Shown here: positions 1 to 6,007 of the stretch, one piece after another | How positions within the stretch are numbered: position 1 is the stretch's first letter | How the letters are laid out: every line of letters begins with the position of its first letter | Assembly (NCBI GenBank): GCA_030428405.1 | Contig: JAUIEH010000125.1 | Location: 1 to 7,300, forward strand | Length of the DNA: 7,300 nucleotides | Origin: Alphaproteobacteria bacterium | GTDB taxonomy: Bacteria > Pseudomonadota > Alphaproteobacteria > Caulobacterales > Maricaulaceae | Reading direction: 5' to 3' | Position numbers and translations under genes: made by a program | The notes under the pieces: model-generated | The model's database searches: none | Told to the model about the DNA's origin: nothing | The model's input: the letters and a program-made list of their open reading frames with translations, nothing else

Positions 1-54
1 CCCAAAGGCGCCGTCATCGCGCGCCCCCTCGAGAATATCGACGCGATCTTGTGA
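1..54 (+). CDS. 3' end of an unidentified gene (17 codons visible)
   Basis: Frame 1 is open from the window edge and ends in TGA at 52-54. The visible C-terminal residues are PKGAVIARPLENIDAIL. Codon third positions are mostly G or C, like the other GC-rich genes here, which supports real coding sequence. The family cannot be named from 17 residues. No clear terminator hairpin with a T-run follows it. Confidence 0.5.
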   Translation, partial: PKGAVIARPLENIDAIL

Positions 55-626
55 CCGCGCGCCCTCGCTCAAGCAGCGAGCGGATAGCGAGCGATAGCGC
101 ACGAAATAACCTCCCGTCCGATTTCGCCGGCCGGGCGCGCGCTGGTGTCCGCTGAGAAGCGGGCGCGGAGCGAACGTCAATCGCGCTGTCCGGCTTGCGC
201 CGGGTAAGGAGCGATTCACGACCGCTCCGCGCTGACGACTTATGCCGTTCCCTTCAGGCGACGTCCGTACGGGTCCGCTGGTCTGGGCGCACAACGCTGC
301 GCGCTAAGGCCCTGGACGTGGTCGGCCTGCCGGCGGGGTCCTAGTGCCCCGCCCCCTGAAGGGCGCTCGCCGAGTCTTGACCGCTCCGGTCACGGACAAG
401 TCGCGGCGCGTCAGCCTCCGCCCGCCCGCATCCGGTGCGCGAGCCCGCCTGATGAGCGGAGACGGGAGCGATTATGGAGGTGATGGGACGGGGGCGGATA
501 AGTTTATGCGGCGGGACGGCATGGCGTCCATCCACCGCGAGACCCTTCCGAGCTACGAGCGTCGCGACGACAGGGCACATGTTGGAGCGCCAAGATGGCG
601 CGATGCGCGGGCCATGAACGCGCTGC
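55..626. other. Long gene-free stretch between two genes
   Basis: This 572-base GC-rich stretch has open frames on both strands (for example 344-721 plus and 341-697 minus), but their translations are arginine/proline/serine-rich and low in ordered hydrophobic residues, as expected of chance frames in GC-rich DNA. Several inverted repeats are visible: CCGGC/GCCGG around 190-204, GAGCG/CGCTC around 211-229, the nested set at 250-363, and a perfect GCGCCA-AGA-TGGCGC hairpin at 587-601 lying 25 bases past the stop of the minus-strand gene. No tRNA T-loop signature, rRNA or known riboswitch core was recognised. The stretch could hold an unrecognised RNA or a decayed gene. Confidence 0.5.
250..363. 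other. Nested inverted repeats, possible structured RNA
   Basis: A 9-bp perfect closing stem, CCCTTCAGG (250-258) with CCTGAAGGG (355-363), encloses two further elements: ACGTCC (261-266) with GGACGT (314-319), and a 7-bp hairpin GGCGGGG (332-338) / CCCCGCC (347-353) with an 8-base loop. GCGCA and TGCGC near 288-303 can form a further stem inside the second one. The pairings are mutually compatible and give a multibranch fold. The strand cannot be decided because the pairings are symmetric. There is no T-tract after 363, so this is not an ordinary terminator. High GC makes chance stems common, so this is a candidate only. Confidence 0.22.
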
Positions 627-1139
627 TCACTCGCCCGCCGCTTCGTCCGCTTGCGGGCAAGTTTCAGCGGTCTGCCCGAGCCAGCAATACGGATCATCCG
701 TGCAGTCGTGGTGGCACATGAGGTCGTATCGCGTTGCGATACGCGAAGAGAACGACGCCCTCACCTGCGCCTCTCGCTGATTGTATTCGCGCAACAATCC
801 CGTGAGCTCTTCAATATTCGTGTCGCAAGACTCGGCAAGCTCATAGACGGCGAACGGGCCGCGAAAACGCACGCCGTACACGAACCGCTCGGCGTCGCGC
901 GCATTCTCCAGCTGCAGCAATAGATCGAAAGATGTGCTCTCAGACGAGGCGGCGGAAATAAGTTCACCGCTCCGCGCCTCACGAAATTCCACGAGTACAA
1001 TACAGTCCGGCCCCGGAGAGACCTGCGCATCGGCCGCCCGGACGCGCAGAGACTCGGCGTTACCGCACGCCGCCGCCAAAAGCGCAGATGCGAGCCATCC
1101 GACGCTAGCGGTATACGCGGAAGAACCAATCACCTTCAT
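627..1139 (-). CDS. Exported cysteine-rich hypothetical protein (possible lipoprotein), 170 aa
   Basis: I do not recognise the family. The N-terminus (MKVIGSSAYTASVGWLASAL then LAAAC) looks like an export signal: one early Lys, a hydrophobic stretch of about residues 10-24, and Cys25 after LAAA, which fits a relaxed lipobox. Cleavage by signal peptidase I near the same place is the alternative. The mature part has Cys46, Cys105 and a cluster at Cys142, 146, 152 and 161, with a CHHDC motif at 142-146. Six cysteines remain if Cys25 is lipidated, which suggests disulfides or metal binding in the periplasm. Residues 105-137 look helical. Only a weak GGAA lies upstream of the ATG. It is a single gene with no operon partner in view. 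Confidence 0.7.
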   Translation of the reverse strand: MKVIGSSAYTASVGWLASALLAAACGNAESLRVRAADAQVSPGPDCIVLVEFREARSGELISAASSESTSFDLLLQLENARDAERFVYGVRFRGPFAVYELAESCDTNIEELTGLLREYNQREAQVRASFSSRIATRYDLMCHHDCTDDPYCWLGQTAETCPQADEAAGE

Positions 1140-1274
1140 TATCGACCGTTCCGGCGGATTCCATTGTTACCCGCCAAAATATCGATATCGGGTCCCAAAG
1201 CCAGCGACGAGGGTGACGAGGAATGTTAGGCGCTTACCAGCGAGCGATTAGCGATCAGCAACGCCAGCCACACA

Positions 1275-1433
1275 CGTCATTCCGGAAAGCGCGTCAGCGC
1301 TCATCCGGGATCTACTGTCGTATCCGATGAAACGCCTCTGCCACGCGCCGGCGTCTTTTTTGGCGGCGTCGGTAGGTCCCGGCTCTCCGCTTCGCAGAGC
1401 GTGCCCGGACTTGATCCGGGGGCCGGGATGACG
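1275..1433. repeat. Two inverted copies of a short palindromic intergenic repeat
   Basis: Copy 1 (1275-1320, plus) begins CGTCATTCCGG and ends CCGGGATCTACTGTCG. Copy 2 (1367-1433, minus), read on its own strand, begins CGTCATCCCGG and ends CCGGGACCTACCGACG. The two copies therefore share both ends in opposite orientation, separated by 46 bases that include a T6 run at 1356-1361. Each has internal hairpins: AGCGC/GCGCT (1288-1301) inside CCGGA/TCCGG (1282-1308) in copy 1; GCTCT/AGAGC (1382-1400) and CCCGGA/TCCGGG with a 5-base loop (1404-1420) in copy 2. Similar CGTCATTCCGG-type palindromic repeats are scattered between genes in many alphaproteobacteria. Assignment to a named family was not possible here. 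Confidence 0.7.
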
Positions 1434-1506
1434 ACGAGCAATCTATTTTCAATGTACATAAACCGCCGAAGCACGGGACTTCCATCAATAACGCCAATGC
1501 AAATTT

Positions 1507-1535
1507 TTGACCCTTCTCATACTTTCCTCGATATT
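1507..1535 (+). promoter_or_regulatory. Sigma-70-type promoter of the 1566-2156 gene
   Basis: TTGACC at 1507-1512 matches five of six bases of the -35 consensus. After a 17-base spacer, GATATT at 1530-1535 matches four of six bases of TATAAT. The surrounding 1440-1550 is clearly more AT-rich than the flanks. Transcription would begin near 1542, leaving a leader of about 24 bases before the ATG at 1566. Confidence 0.5.
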
Positions 1536-1565
1536 GTGCGCCATCGTGTAGACGGCGGAAGTGGC

Positions 1566-2156
1566 ATGTCGATAGAAGAAATCATCGGATCCGTGGGAAA
1601 CTTCTTCGCTGTCGAAGACAGCATCACGCTGTGGGACCTCCTTAACGCCCCCGTGATCGTCGCAATCATCGCAGCGGTCATCGGCTGGCGGATCAATCGA
1701 AACCTCCTCTCTGCTCAAGCAAAAAGTGAGGCTGCTATTGAAAACGCTGCAATTACGTCTCGTCTCCGAGAAGACGAAACCGCGCCTGACGCGCCAGAGG
1801 ACGGACAAGTTGTGCGCAGTGGATTGAGCAGGATCCAAGAGCGCAATACCGAGCCCAGTGAAAACCCATTATTTTCAGAAGCATCGAGCGAAATTAGTAA
1901 ACTGAAGCAAACAATCGACTTGATCGCACGACGCGCGCCGGACGGTCGTAATCGACGCAAGTATAAAAACCTACCGAGGACTGATTACCGCGTTCTCGTC
2001 GTCGCTCTCCACGACGACGGCAACATCAACGATAATGAAAAAGACGCTTGGCTAGCGGCGTTGAACGCTTGGAACCGGCACAAGAATCGAAGAATTCCAA
2101 TTTCTGAAGATGAGGCGAAAATCATTAGACGAGGCAATCGTCCCCCTACATCCTAA
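1566..2156 (+). CDS. Single-pass membrane hypothetical protein, 196 aa
   Basis: I do not recognise the family. The ATG at 1566 is preferred because GGAAG (1556-1560) sits 5 bases upstream and a promoter lies at 1507-1535; the frame is open back to 1401, but that part falls in the palindromic repeat. One membrane helix is evident at about residues 25-41 (NAPVIVAIIAAVIGW), followed by Arg42 and Arg45, so the bulk is probably cytoplasmic. Residues 47-125 are polar and charged with helical, coiled-coil-like stretches. A basic linker (125-138) leads to a small C-terminal region, about 139-190, with RVLVVAL and an acidic DDGNINDNEKDAW segment. GC is visibly lower than in mccB (roughly 35-58% in sampled 60-base lines), which suggests acquired DNA. 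The last residues and the stop lie inside the detached mccB end, so the natural C-terminus may have been lost. Confidence 0.7.
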   Translation: MSIEEIIGSVGNFFAVEDSITLWDLLNAPVIVAIIAAVIGWRINRNLLSAQAKSEAAIENAAITSRLREDETAPDAPEDGQVVRSGLSRIQERNTEPSENPLFSEASSEISKLKQTIDLIARRAPDGRNRRKYKNLPRTDYRVLVVALHDDGNINDNEKDAWLAALNAWNRHKNRRIPISEDEAKIIRRGNRPPTS

Positions 2157-2232
2157 ACACGCCAAAGCGCATGCCGCGCTCCACCGGCGCGTTCAGGCTC
2201 GCGCTCAACGCCAAGCCAGGCACGCCCCTTGG
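2146..2232 (-). pseudogene. Detached 3' end of a methylcrotonyl-CoA carboxylase beta gene
   Basis: Read on the minus strand this stretch encodes VPGLALSAS then LNAPVERGMRFGVFRM and a TAG stop. That matches the C-terminus of the intact mccB product (residues 512-536) except for Leu to Pro at 513 and Lys to Arg at 527. The DNA aligns without gaps to 3158-3244 at a constant offset of 1012 bases; by eye about 72 of 89 bases match over 2144-2232. Six codons differ synonymously, including CTC/TTG and TCA/AGC. Beyond about 2232 the similarity stops and no upstream part of a carboxylase exists. There is no start codon or ribosome site, so this is a remnant left by insertion, recombination or deletion. 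Confidence 0.85.
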
Positions 2233-2282
2233 AGAAATGCGCCTCAAAACCGCAAGTCCGCTTCGCGCGCCCCGCTTTGTTG

Positions 2283-3125
2283 TTAAGCGCTCGACGTTTG
2301 TATCAAAAGATGCTCATTGCTGCGCAATAAAAAGTCGAGCGCAACGCCAAAGCCCGCAGCGATGAGCGCGCTGACGAGGTAGCGCGGATAAAACAAAAGT
2401 ATCGAACTCAATATCACTGACGCCGCGATCGCCGCGTAGCGCTGAAGAACGCCAGCATCTTCCAGACCGGAAAAAGGTGAATGGATCAGCAAATACGCGC
2501 TGATCGAAAGCGCGCCGAACGCGGCCGCCCACAAAAGAACGTATCCGAACATCCGAATGAAGCGCGCGCGTTTGGTCCACGCGAACAAGACAAAGCTGAC
2601 CGCATTTGTGAAGGCGCCGAAAAACGCGATTACGGCCAGGAGCAGAATTGCTCCGTAATCAGCTATATTTGCTAATCCATCAGACGCTATGAGGAAGAAA
2701 TTTTGAACGACGTTCGCATCAACGTCGCGCGCTTGAATATCGAGCGGATTTCTCAACTGAAATCTCGGCGCTTCACGACGCTCGGCGGGCGATAAGCCGG
2801 GAAAACGCGCTGAAACATATCGATAATAGTCGAAAATGTTCGGAGCATTATTCGCCATCCCGTGGGCGGCGCGCAGAACGACGATGAGCGTCACGCTCGT
2901 CAGCGCGGCGAGGAAAGCTGGAACCTCAAATCCGATGGCGCCCCAAATGAGCTGGCCGAAGGTTCGCATATAGTAGTCGAGATAGGAAAAAATGCTGATC
3001 GGTATCGATTGCGGCTCAAATCCGACAGCTGCAAGCGCGGCCGCCGCCAAAAACAGCGTGCTCACCAGAGCCGTGGCGTTCGTAAATGAGCTGCCGACAT
3101 CACGGCGTATCGAAATTCTGGACAT
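2283..3125 (-). CDS. Polytopic membrane hypothetical protein, 280 aa
   Basis: I do not recognise the family. About six hydrophobic segments are visible: residues 17-36, 57-85 (long, perhaps with a break), 157-182, 190-214, 228-246 and 249-267. A polar loop at roughly 90-150 (with PAERREAPRF and NPLDIQARDVDANVV) separates the first two from the last four. The N-terminus carries several arginines, suggesting it is cytoplasmic. The ATG at 3125 has GAGG six bases upstream. The gene begins 32 bases after the mccB stop on the same strand, so it could be read through from mccB although its function looks unrelated. Parts of it have lower GC (about 40-45% in sampled lines around 2641-2760), consistent with acquired cargo lying between the two mccB ends. 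No catalytic motif or transporter signature was seen. Confidence 0.75.
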   Translation of the reverse strand: MSRISIRRDVGSSFTNATALVSTLFLAAAALAAVGFEPQSIPISIFSYLDYYMRTFGQLIWGAIGFEVPAFLAALTSVTLIVVLRAAHGMANNAPNIFDYYRYVSARFPGLSPAERREAPRFQLRNPLDIQARDVDANVVQNFFLIASDGLANIADYGAILLLAVIAFFGAFTNAVSFVLFAWTKRARFIRMFGYVLLWAAAFGALSISAYLLIHSPFSGLEDAGVLQRYAAIAASVILSSILLFYPRYLVSALIAAGFGVALDFLLRSNEHLLIQTSSA

Positions 3126-3155
3126 CGCTCGCCTCGCCCGGGCCGACTAACGCAA

Positions 3156-3244
3156 CCCTACATCCTGAACACGCCAAAGCGCATGCCCTTCTCCACCGGC
3201 GCATTCAGGCTGGCTGAGAGCGCCAAACCGAGCACGCGCCGTGT
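3156..3244. repeat. Direct repeat: intact-gene copy of the mccB 3' end
   Basis: This is the partner of 2144-2232 in the same orientation, and here it forms the natural end of mccB. Identity begins at CCCTACAT (reverse complement of the final Met codon and TAG stop), is strongest through the first 30 bases, and fades after about 3244. The pair encloses the 2283-3125 membrane protein gene, so the segment between the repeats is about 0.9 kb. Confidence 0.8.
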
Positions 3245-4768
3245 GTCGGCGGGCGCGATGACGCCGTCGTCCCAGAGGCGGGCGGTCGAGAAATAGGGCG
3301 AGCCTTCGCGTTCATAGCTTTCCTGGATCGGCGCCTTGAACGCGGCTTCCTCCTTGGACGACCATTTCTCGCCCTTGGCCTCCATGCCGTCGCGCTTGAC
3401 GGTGGCGAGCACGCTGGCGGCTTGTTCACCCCCCATCACCGAGATGCGCGCATTCGGCCACATAAAGAGGAAACGCGGCGAATAGGCGCGTCCGCACATG
3501 CCGTAATTACCCGCGCCGAACGAGCCGCCGATGATGATTGTGAATTTCGGCACGCGCGCGGTCGCGACCGCCGTGACCAGCTTGGCGCCGTCTTTGGCGA
3601 TGCCGCCGGCCTCATATTTCGAGCCGACCATGAAGCCGGTGATGTTCTGTAAAAAGACGAGCGGTATCCCGCGCTGCGCGCACAGCTCGATGAAATGGGC
3701 GCCCTTTTGCGCACTCTCGGAAAACAAAATGCCGTTATTGGCGATGATCCCGACCGGCATGCCCCAGAGCCGCGCAAACCCCGTCACCAGAGTTTCGCCA
3801 TAGAGCTTTTTGAACTCATCAAACTCCGAGCCGTCGACCAGGCGCGCAATCACCTCGCGCACATCGAAGGGGGTCTTGAGATCCGGCGGCACGACGCCGT
3901 TGATTTCGCCCGGCTCATAGACGGGCTCGCGCGGGTCCGCGATGTCGAGGCTAGGCGCTTTGACCGTGTTCAGATTAGCGACGATGGAGCGCGCGATCGA
4001 CAACGCGTGCTCGTCATTGGCCGCATAATGATCGGCGACGCCTGAGATGCGCGCATGCACGTCCGCGCCGCCGAGGTCTTCGGCCGATATCACCTCGCCT
4101 GTGGCCGCCTTCACCAGAGGCGGGCCGCCGAGAAAGATCGTGCCCTGCTTTCTGACGATGATGGTCTCATCCGACATCGCCGGCACATAGGCGCCGCCCG
4201 CCGTGCACGAACCCATGACCACGGCGATCTGCGCGATGCCTTCAGCCGACATCTGCGCCTGGTTGAAGAAGATGCGGCCGAAATGCTCGCGGTCGGGAAA
4301 GACGTCGGCCTGATACGGAAGATTGGCGCCGCCGGAATCGACGAGATAGACGCAGGGCAAACGGTTCTCGCGCGCGATTTCCTGGGCGCGCAGATGTTTT
4401 TTCACCGTCAACGGATAATAAGTGCCGCCCTTCACCGTCGCGTCATTGGCGATGACCATCACCTCGCGGCCCGAGACCCGTCCAATGCCGGCGATGAGGG
4501 AAGCTGCGTGCACGTCGCCTTCATACATGCCGAAGGCGGCGAGCGGCGCGATTTCAAGAAACGGCGTTCCCGGATCGAGCAGTCGCTCCACGCGCGTGCG
4601 CGGCAAAAGCTTGCCGCGGGACAAATGGCGCTCGCGCGAGCGTTCAGAGCCGCCGAGCGCGGCTGTCGCCGCATTGGCGTTCAGCTCATCGATGAGCTTG
4701 TCCATGGCGGCGGCGTTGCGCGCGAAGACCTCGCCATTCACGTCCACGGCGGATTTGAGAACAGGCAT
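3158..4768 (-). CDS. mccB: 3-methylcrotonyl-CoA carboxylase, beta (carboxyltransferase) subunit
   Basis: The product transfers CO2 from carboxybiotin on the alpha subunit to 3-methylcrotonyl-CoA, giving 3-methylglutaconyl-CoA in leucine degradation; it acts in the cytoplasm as part of an alpha/beta complex. Its 536 residues match the usual bacterial size. Family hallmarks of MCC-beta rather than propionyl-CoA carboxylase are KGGTYYPLTVKKHLRAQEIA from 113, YLVDSGGANLPYQADVFPDR at 141-160, VMGSCTAGGAYVPAMSDE at 184-201, FLGGPPLVKAATGE at 212-225, FLQNITGFMVGSKYEAGG at 372-389 and IGGSFGAGNYGM at 413-424, ending FGVFRM. The ATG at 4768 is chosen although its ribosome site is weak (GGAA about 9 bases upstream). 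The frame continues up to 4918, but that would overlap the divergent isomerase gene and add 50 residues absent from the family. The mccA partner is not in the window. Symbol liuB is also used. Confidence 0.95.
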   Translation of the reverse strand: MPVLKSAVDVNGEVFARNAAAMDKLIDELNANAATAALGGSERSRERHLSRGKLLPRTRVERLLDPGTPFLEIAPLAAFGMYEGDVHAASLIAGIGRVSGREVMVIANDATVKGGTYYPLTVKKHLRAQEIARENRLPCVYLVDSGGANLPYQADVFPDREHFGRIFFNQAQMSAEGIAQIAVVMGSCTAGGAYVPAMSDETIIVRKQGTIFLGGPPLVKAATGEVISAEDLGGADVHARISGVADHYAANDEHALSIARSIVANLNTVKAPSLDIADPREPVYEPGEINGVVPPDLKTPFDVREVIARLVDGSEFDEFKKLYGETLVTGFARLWGMPVGIIANNGILFSESAQKGAHFIELCAQRGIPLVFLQNITGFMVGSKYEAGGIAKDGAKLVTAVATARVPKFTIIIGGSFGAGNYGMCGRAYSPRFLFMWPNARISVMGGEQAASVLATVKRDGMEAKGEKWSSKEEAAFKAPIQESYEREGSPYFSTARLWDDGVIAPADTRRVLGLALSASLNAPVEKGMRFGVFRM

Positions 4769-4842
4769 GGGCGTTTCCGTTTTTGATTTGAAGCGACTGA
4801 ACCACGCGTCGGCGTCAGGCTCAATCGAGGCGCAGGCGTTAA

Positions 4843-4860
4843 CAGGCGTGCGCGCGCCTG
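4843..4860. promoter_or_regulatory. 18-bp near-palindrome in the divergent intergenic region, possible operator
   Basis: CAGGCGTGC followed by GCGCGCCTG is a palindrome with one mismatch. A further GCAGGCG at 4832-4838 also pairs perfectly with CGCCTGC at 4855-4861, so the outer half-site occurs twice on the left. It sits 75 bases from the mccB start and about 39 from the isomerase start, where one regulator could control both genes. TetR- or MerR-type regulators commonly control branched-chain and fatty acid genes, but no known operator was matched and the region is GC-rich. Confidence 0.3.
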
Positions 4861-4885
4861 CTATTGCCGCAGCAAGAAACTCGTC

Positions 4886-4919
4886 AGGGAGACGCGCCAT
4901 GGCGCTGGAGGCCGACATG
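4886..4919 (+). promoter_or_regulatory. Two tandem ribosome sites and starts for the isomerase gene
   Basis: GGAG at 4888-4891 stands 7 bases before ATG 4899. GGAGG at 4907-4911 stands 5 bases before the in-frame ATG 4917. Both look functional. The second gives a protein six residues shorter (283 aa), whose N-terminus lies closer to the usual start of the crotonase fold. Confidence 0.5.
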
Positions 4920-5768
4920 CAATCTCATCGCGCGCAGGACTTTGAGTGCTTTCGCATCACGCGCGAAGGCGCCGTCGCCCGCCTGACGCTTTCGCGCCCG
5001 GAAAAGCGCAACTCCATGACGCCGGCGTTCTGGACCGAGCTGCCGCAAGTCGTCACTGCGCTCTCTAACGCTGGCGACGTGCGCGCGCTCGTGATCGACG
5101 CGGAAGGCCCGCACTTCACCGCCGGCATGGATATTTCCGTCTTCACCGGCGGCGGGCTTGAGACCGAAGCGCCGAGCCAGCGCGACGCCTTCATGCGCGG
5201 CGCGCGCGCGTTGCAGGACACGTTCACCGCGCTTGAGACCGCGCGCTTTCCGGTCATCGCTGCCATTCAGGGCGGTTGCATTGGCGGCGGCGTGGACATG
5301 GTCACGGCCTGCGACATTCGACTGGCCGCGCCCGACACCGTGTTTCGCATCGAAGAGATCAATATCGGCATGATGGCCGATGTCGGCACCTTGCAACGCC
5401 TGCCCAAGCTCATCCCGGAAGGCGTAGCGCGCCAGCTCGCCTATACCGGCGAAACGCTCACCGCCGAGCGCGCCGAACGCCTCGGCCTCGTCAACGAAAT
5501 CCTGCCCGACCACGACGCCTTGCGCGCGCGCGCCATGGAGATGGCCCAGACCATCGCGTCAAAGGCGCCGCTCGCGGTCGCAGGCTCCAAACACGCGATG
5601 AATTATGCGCGCGATCACGCCACCGCCGACGCGCTTTCCTACGCCATGACCTTGCAAGCTTCGATCTGGTCGCCGCAGGACATCCTAGAGGCGATCAAGG
5701 CGCGCGGCGAAAAGCGCGCCGGCGCATTTCAGGATCTGAGCGAAGTCAGCATATTTACAAAGCCCTAG
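4899..5768 (+). CDS. Delta(3,5)-delta(2,4)-dienoyl-CoA isomerase (ECH1-type crotonase family)
   Basis: This crotonase-fold enzyme probably shifts the double bonds of 3,5-dienoyl-CoA to 2,4-dienoyl-CoA, needed to oxidise unsaturated fatty acids with odd-numbered double bonds. Numbering from ATG 4899 (289 aa): LSRPEKRNSM at 31-40 starts the fold; HFTAGMDI at 72-79 and GGCIGGGVD at 125-133 form the CoA and oxyanion region. Asp133, Glu153 and Asp161 (in ADVGTLQRLPK) fall where mammalian ECH1 has its three catalytic acidic residues, as I recall the family alignment. TACDIR and the C-terminal SWSPQD-like helical region (256-262 here SIWSPQD) also fit ECH1. It is divergent from mccB. It lacks the usual pattern of methylglutaconyl-CoA hydratase, the enzyme normally linked to mccB, so a role in leucine breakdown is less likely. 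Start 4917 is an equally good alternative. Confidence 0.88.
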   Translation: MALEADMQSHRAQDFECFRITREGAVARLTLSRPEKRNSMTPAFWTELPQVVTALSNAGDVRALVIDAEGPHFTAGMDISVFTGGGLETEAPSQRDAFMRGARALQDTFTALETARFPVIAAIQGGCIGGGVDMVTACDIRLAAPDTVFRIEEINIGMMADVGTLQRLPKLIPEGVARQLAYTGETLTAERAERLGLVNEILPDHDALRARAMEMAQTIASKAPLAVAGSKHAMNYARDHATADALSYAMTLQASIWSPQDILEAIKARGEKRAGAFQDLSEVSIFTKP

Positions 5769-5793
5769 TCGGATTATTCAGGGGCTTGGCGCT

Positions 5794-5827
5794 GCAACCC
5801 TTACGCGAGAAGGCCTTTTCGCGTTGC
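5794..5827. terminator. Hairpin just after the isomerase gene, possible terminator or repeat
   Basis: CGCGAGAAGGCCTTTTCGCG (5804-5823) is a palindrome with a single G-T wobble. GCAAC (5794-5798) and GTTGC (5823-5827) can extend it with a bulge. It starts about 25 bases after the isomerase stop. There is no T-run beyond the stem, so a classic intrinsic terminator is not shown. Confidence 0.3.
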
Positions 5828-6007
5828 GGTAGTCAGTTACGCGAAGTCGTACACAATTTTGTCGTAACCGCTTTTTCGCCCCTGCGGACAAATGCGCGAA
5901 CGCGTCCTCGAATCGAGACATAAACCGGAACGAAATCGGCGTGCCGCGCGTTTGCGGCATGACCGGGCCATGAGGATGGCCGATTCGAAGGAATTTCGGA
6001 GGGGACG

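Noticed and set aside
152..157. CTGAGA, a core motif of the TPP riboswitch
   Set aside because: None of the other conserved TPP riboswitch segments is nearby, and no thiamine gene follows.
476..617. GGAGGTGATG ribosome-site-like sequence with a 44-codon frame from ATG 483
   Set aside because: The spacing from GGAGG to ATG is only 2 bases and the peptide looks random.
341..721. Overlapping open frames on both strands (118 and 125 codons)
   Set aside because: The translations are Arg/Pro/Ser-rich with no fold-like pattern, have no good ribosome site and mirror each other, as expected of chance frames in GC-rich DNA.
1343..1361. Terminator-like ACGC-GCCG-GCGT hairpin followed by T6
   Set aside because: The stem is only 4 bp and no plus-strand gene ends upstream of it; it lies in the spacer of the inverted repeat pair.
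1401..1565. N-terminal extension of the 196-aa protein to 251 aa
   Set aside because: The extension is translated from the palindromic repeat and covers the likely promoter; ATG 1566 has a ribosome site.
4422..4898. N-terminal extension of the isomerase frame to 448 aa
   Set aside because: It runs antisense through mccB and lacks crotonase similarity; two ribosome sites mark starts at 4899 and 4917.
4769..4918. N-terminal extension of mccB to 586 aa
   Set aside because: It is not part of the family, and it overlaps the ribosome sites and starts of the divergent isomerase gene.
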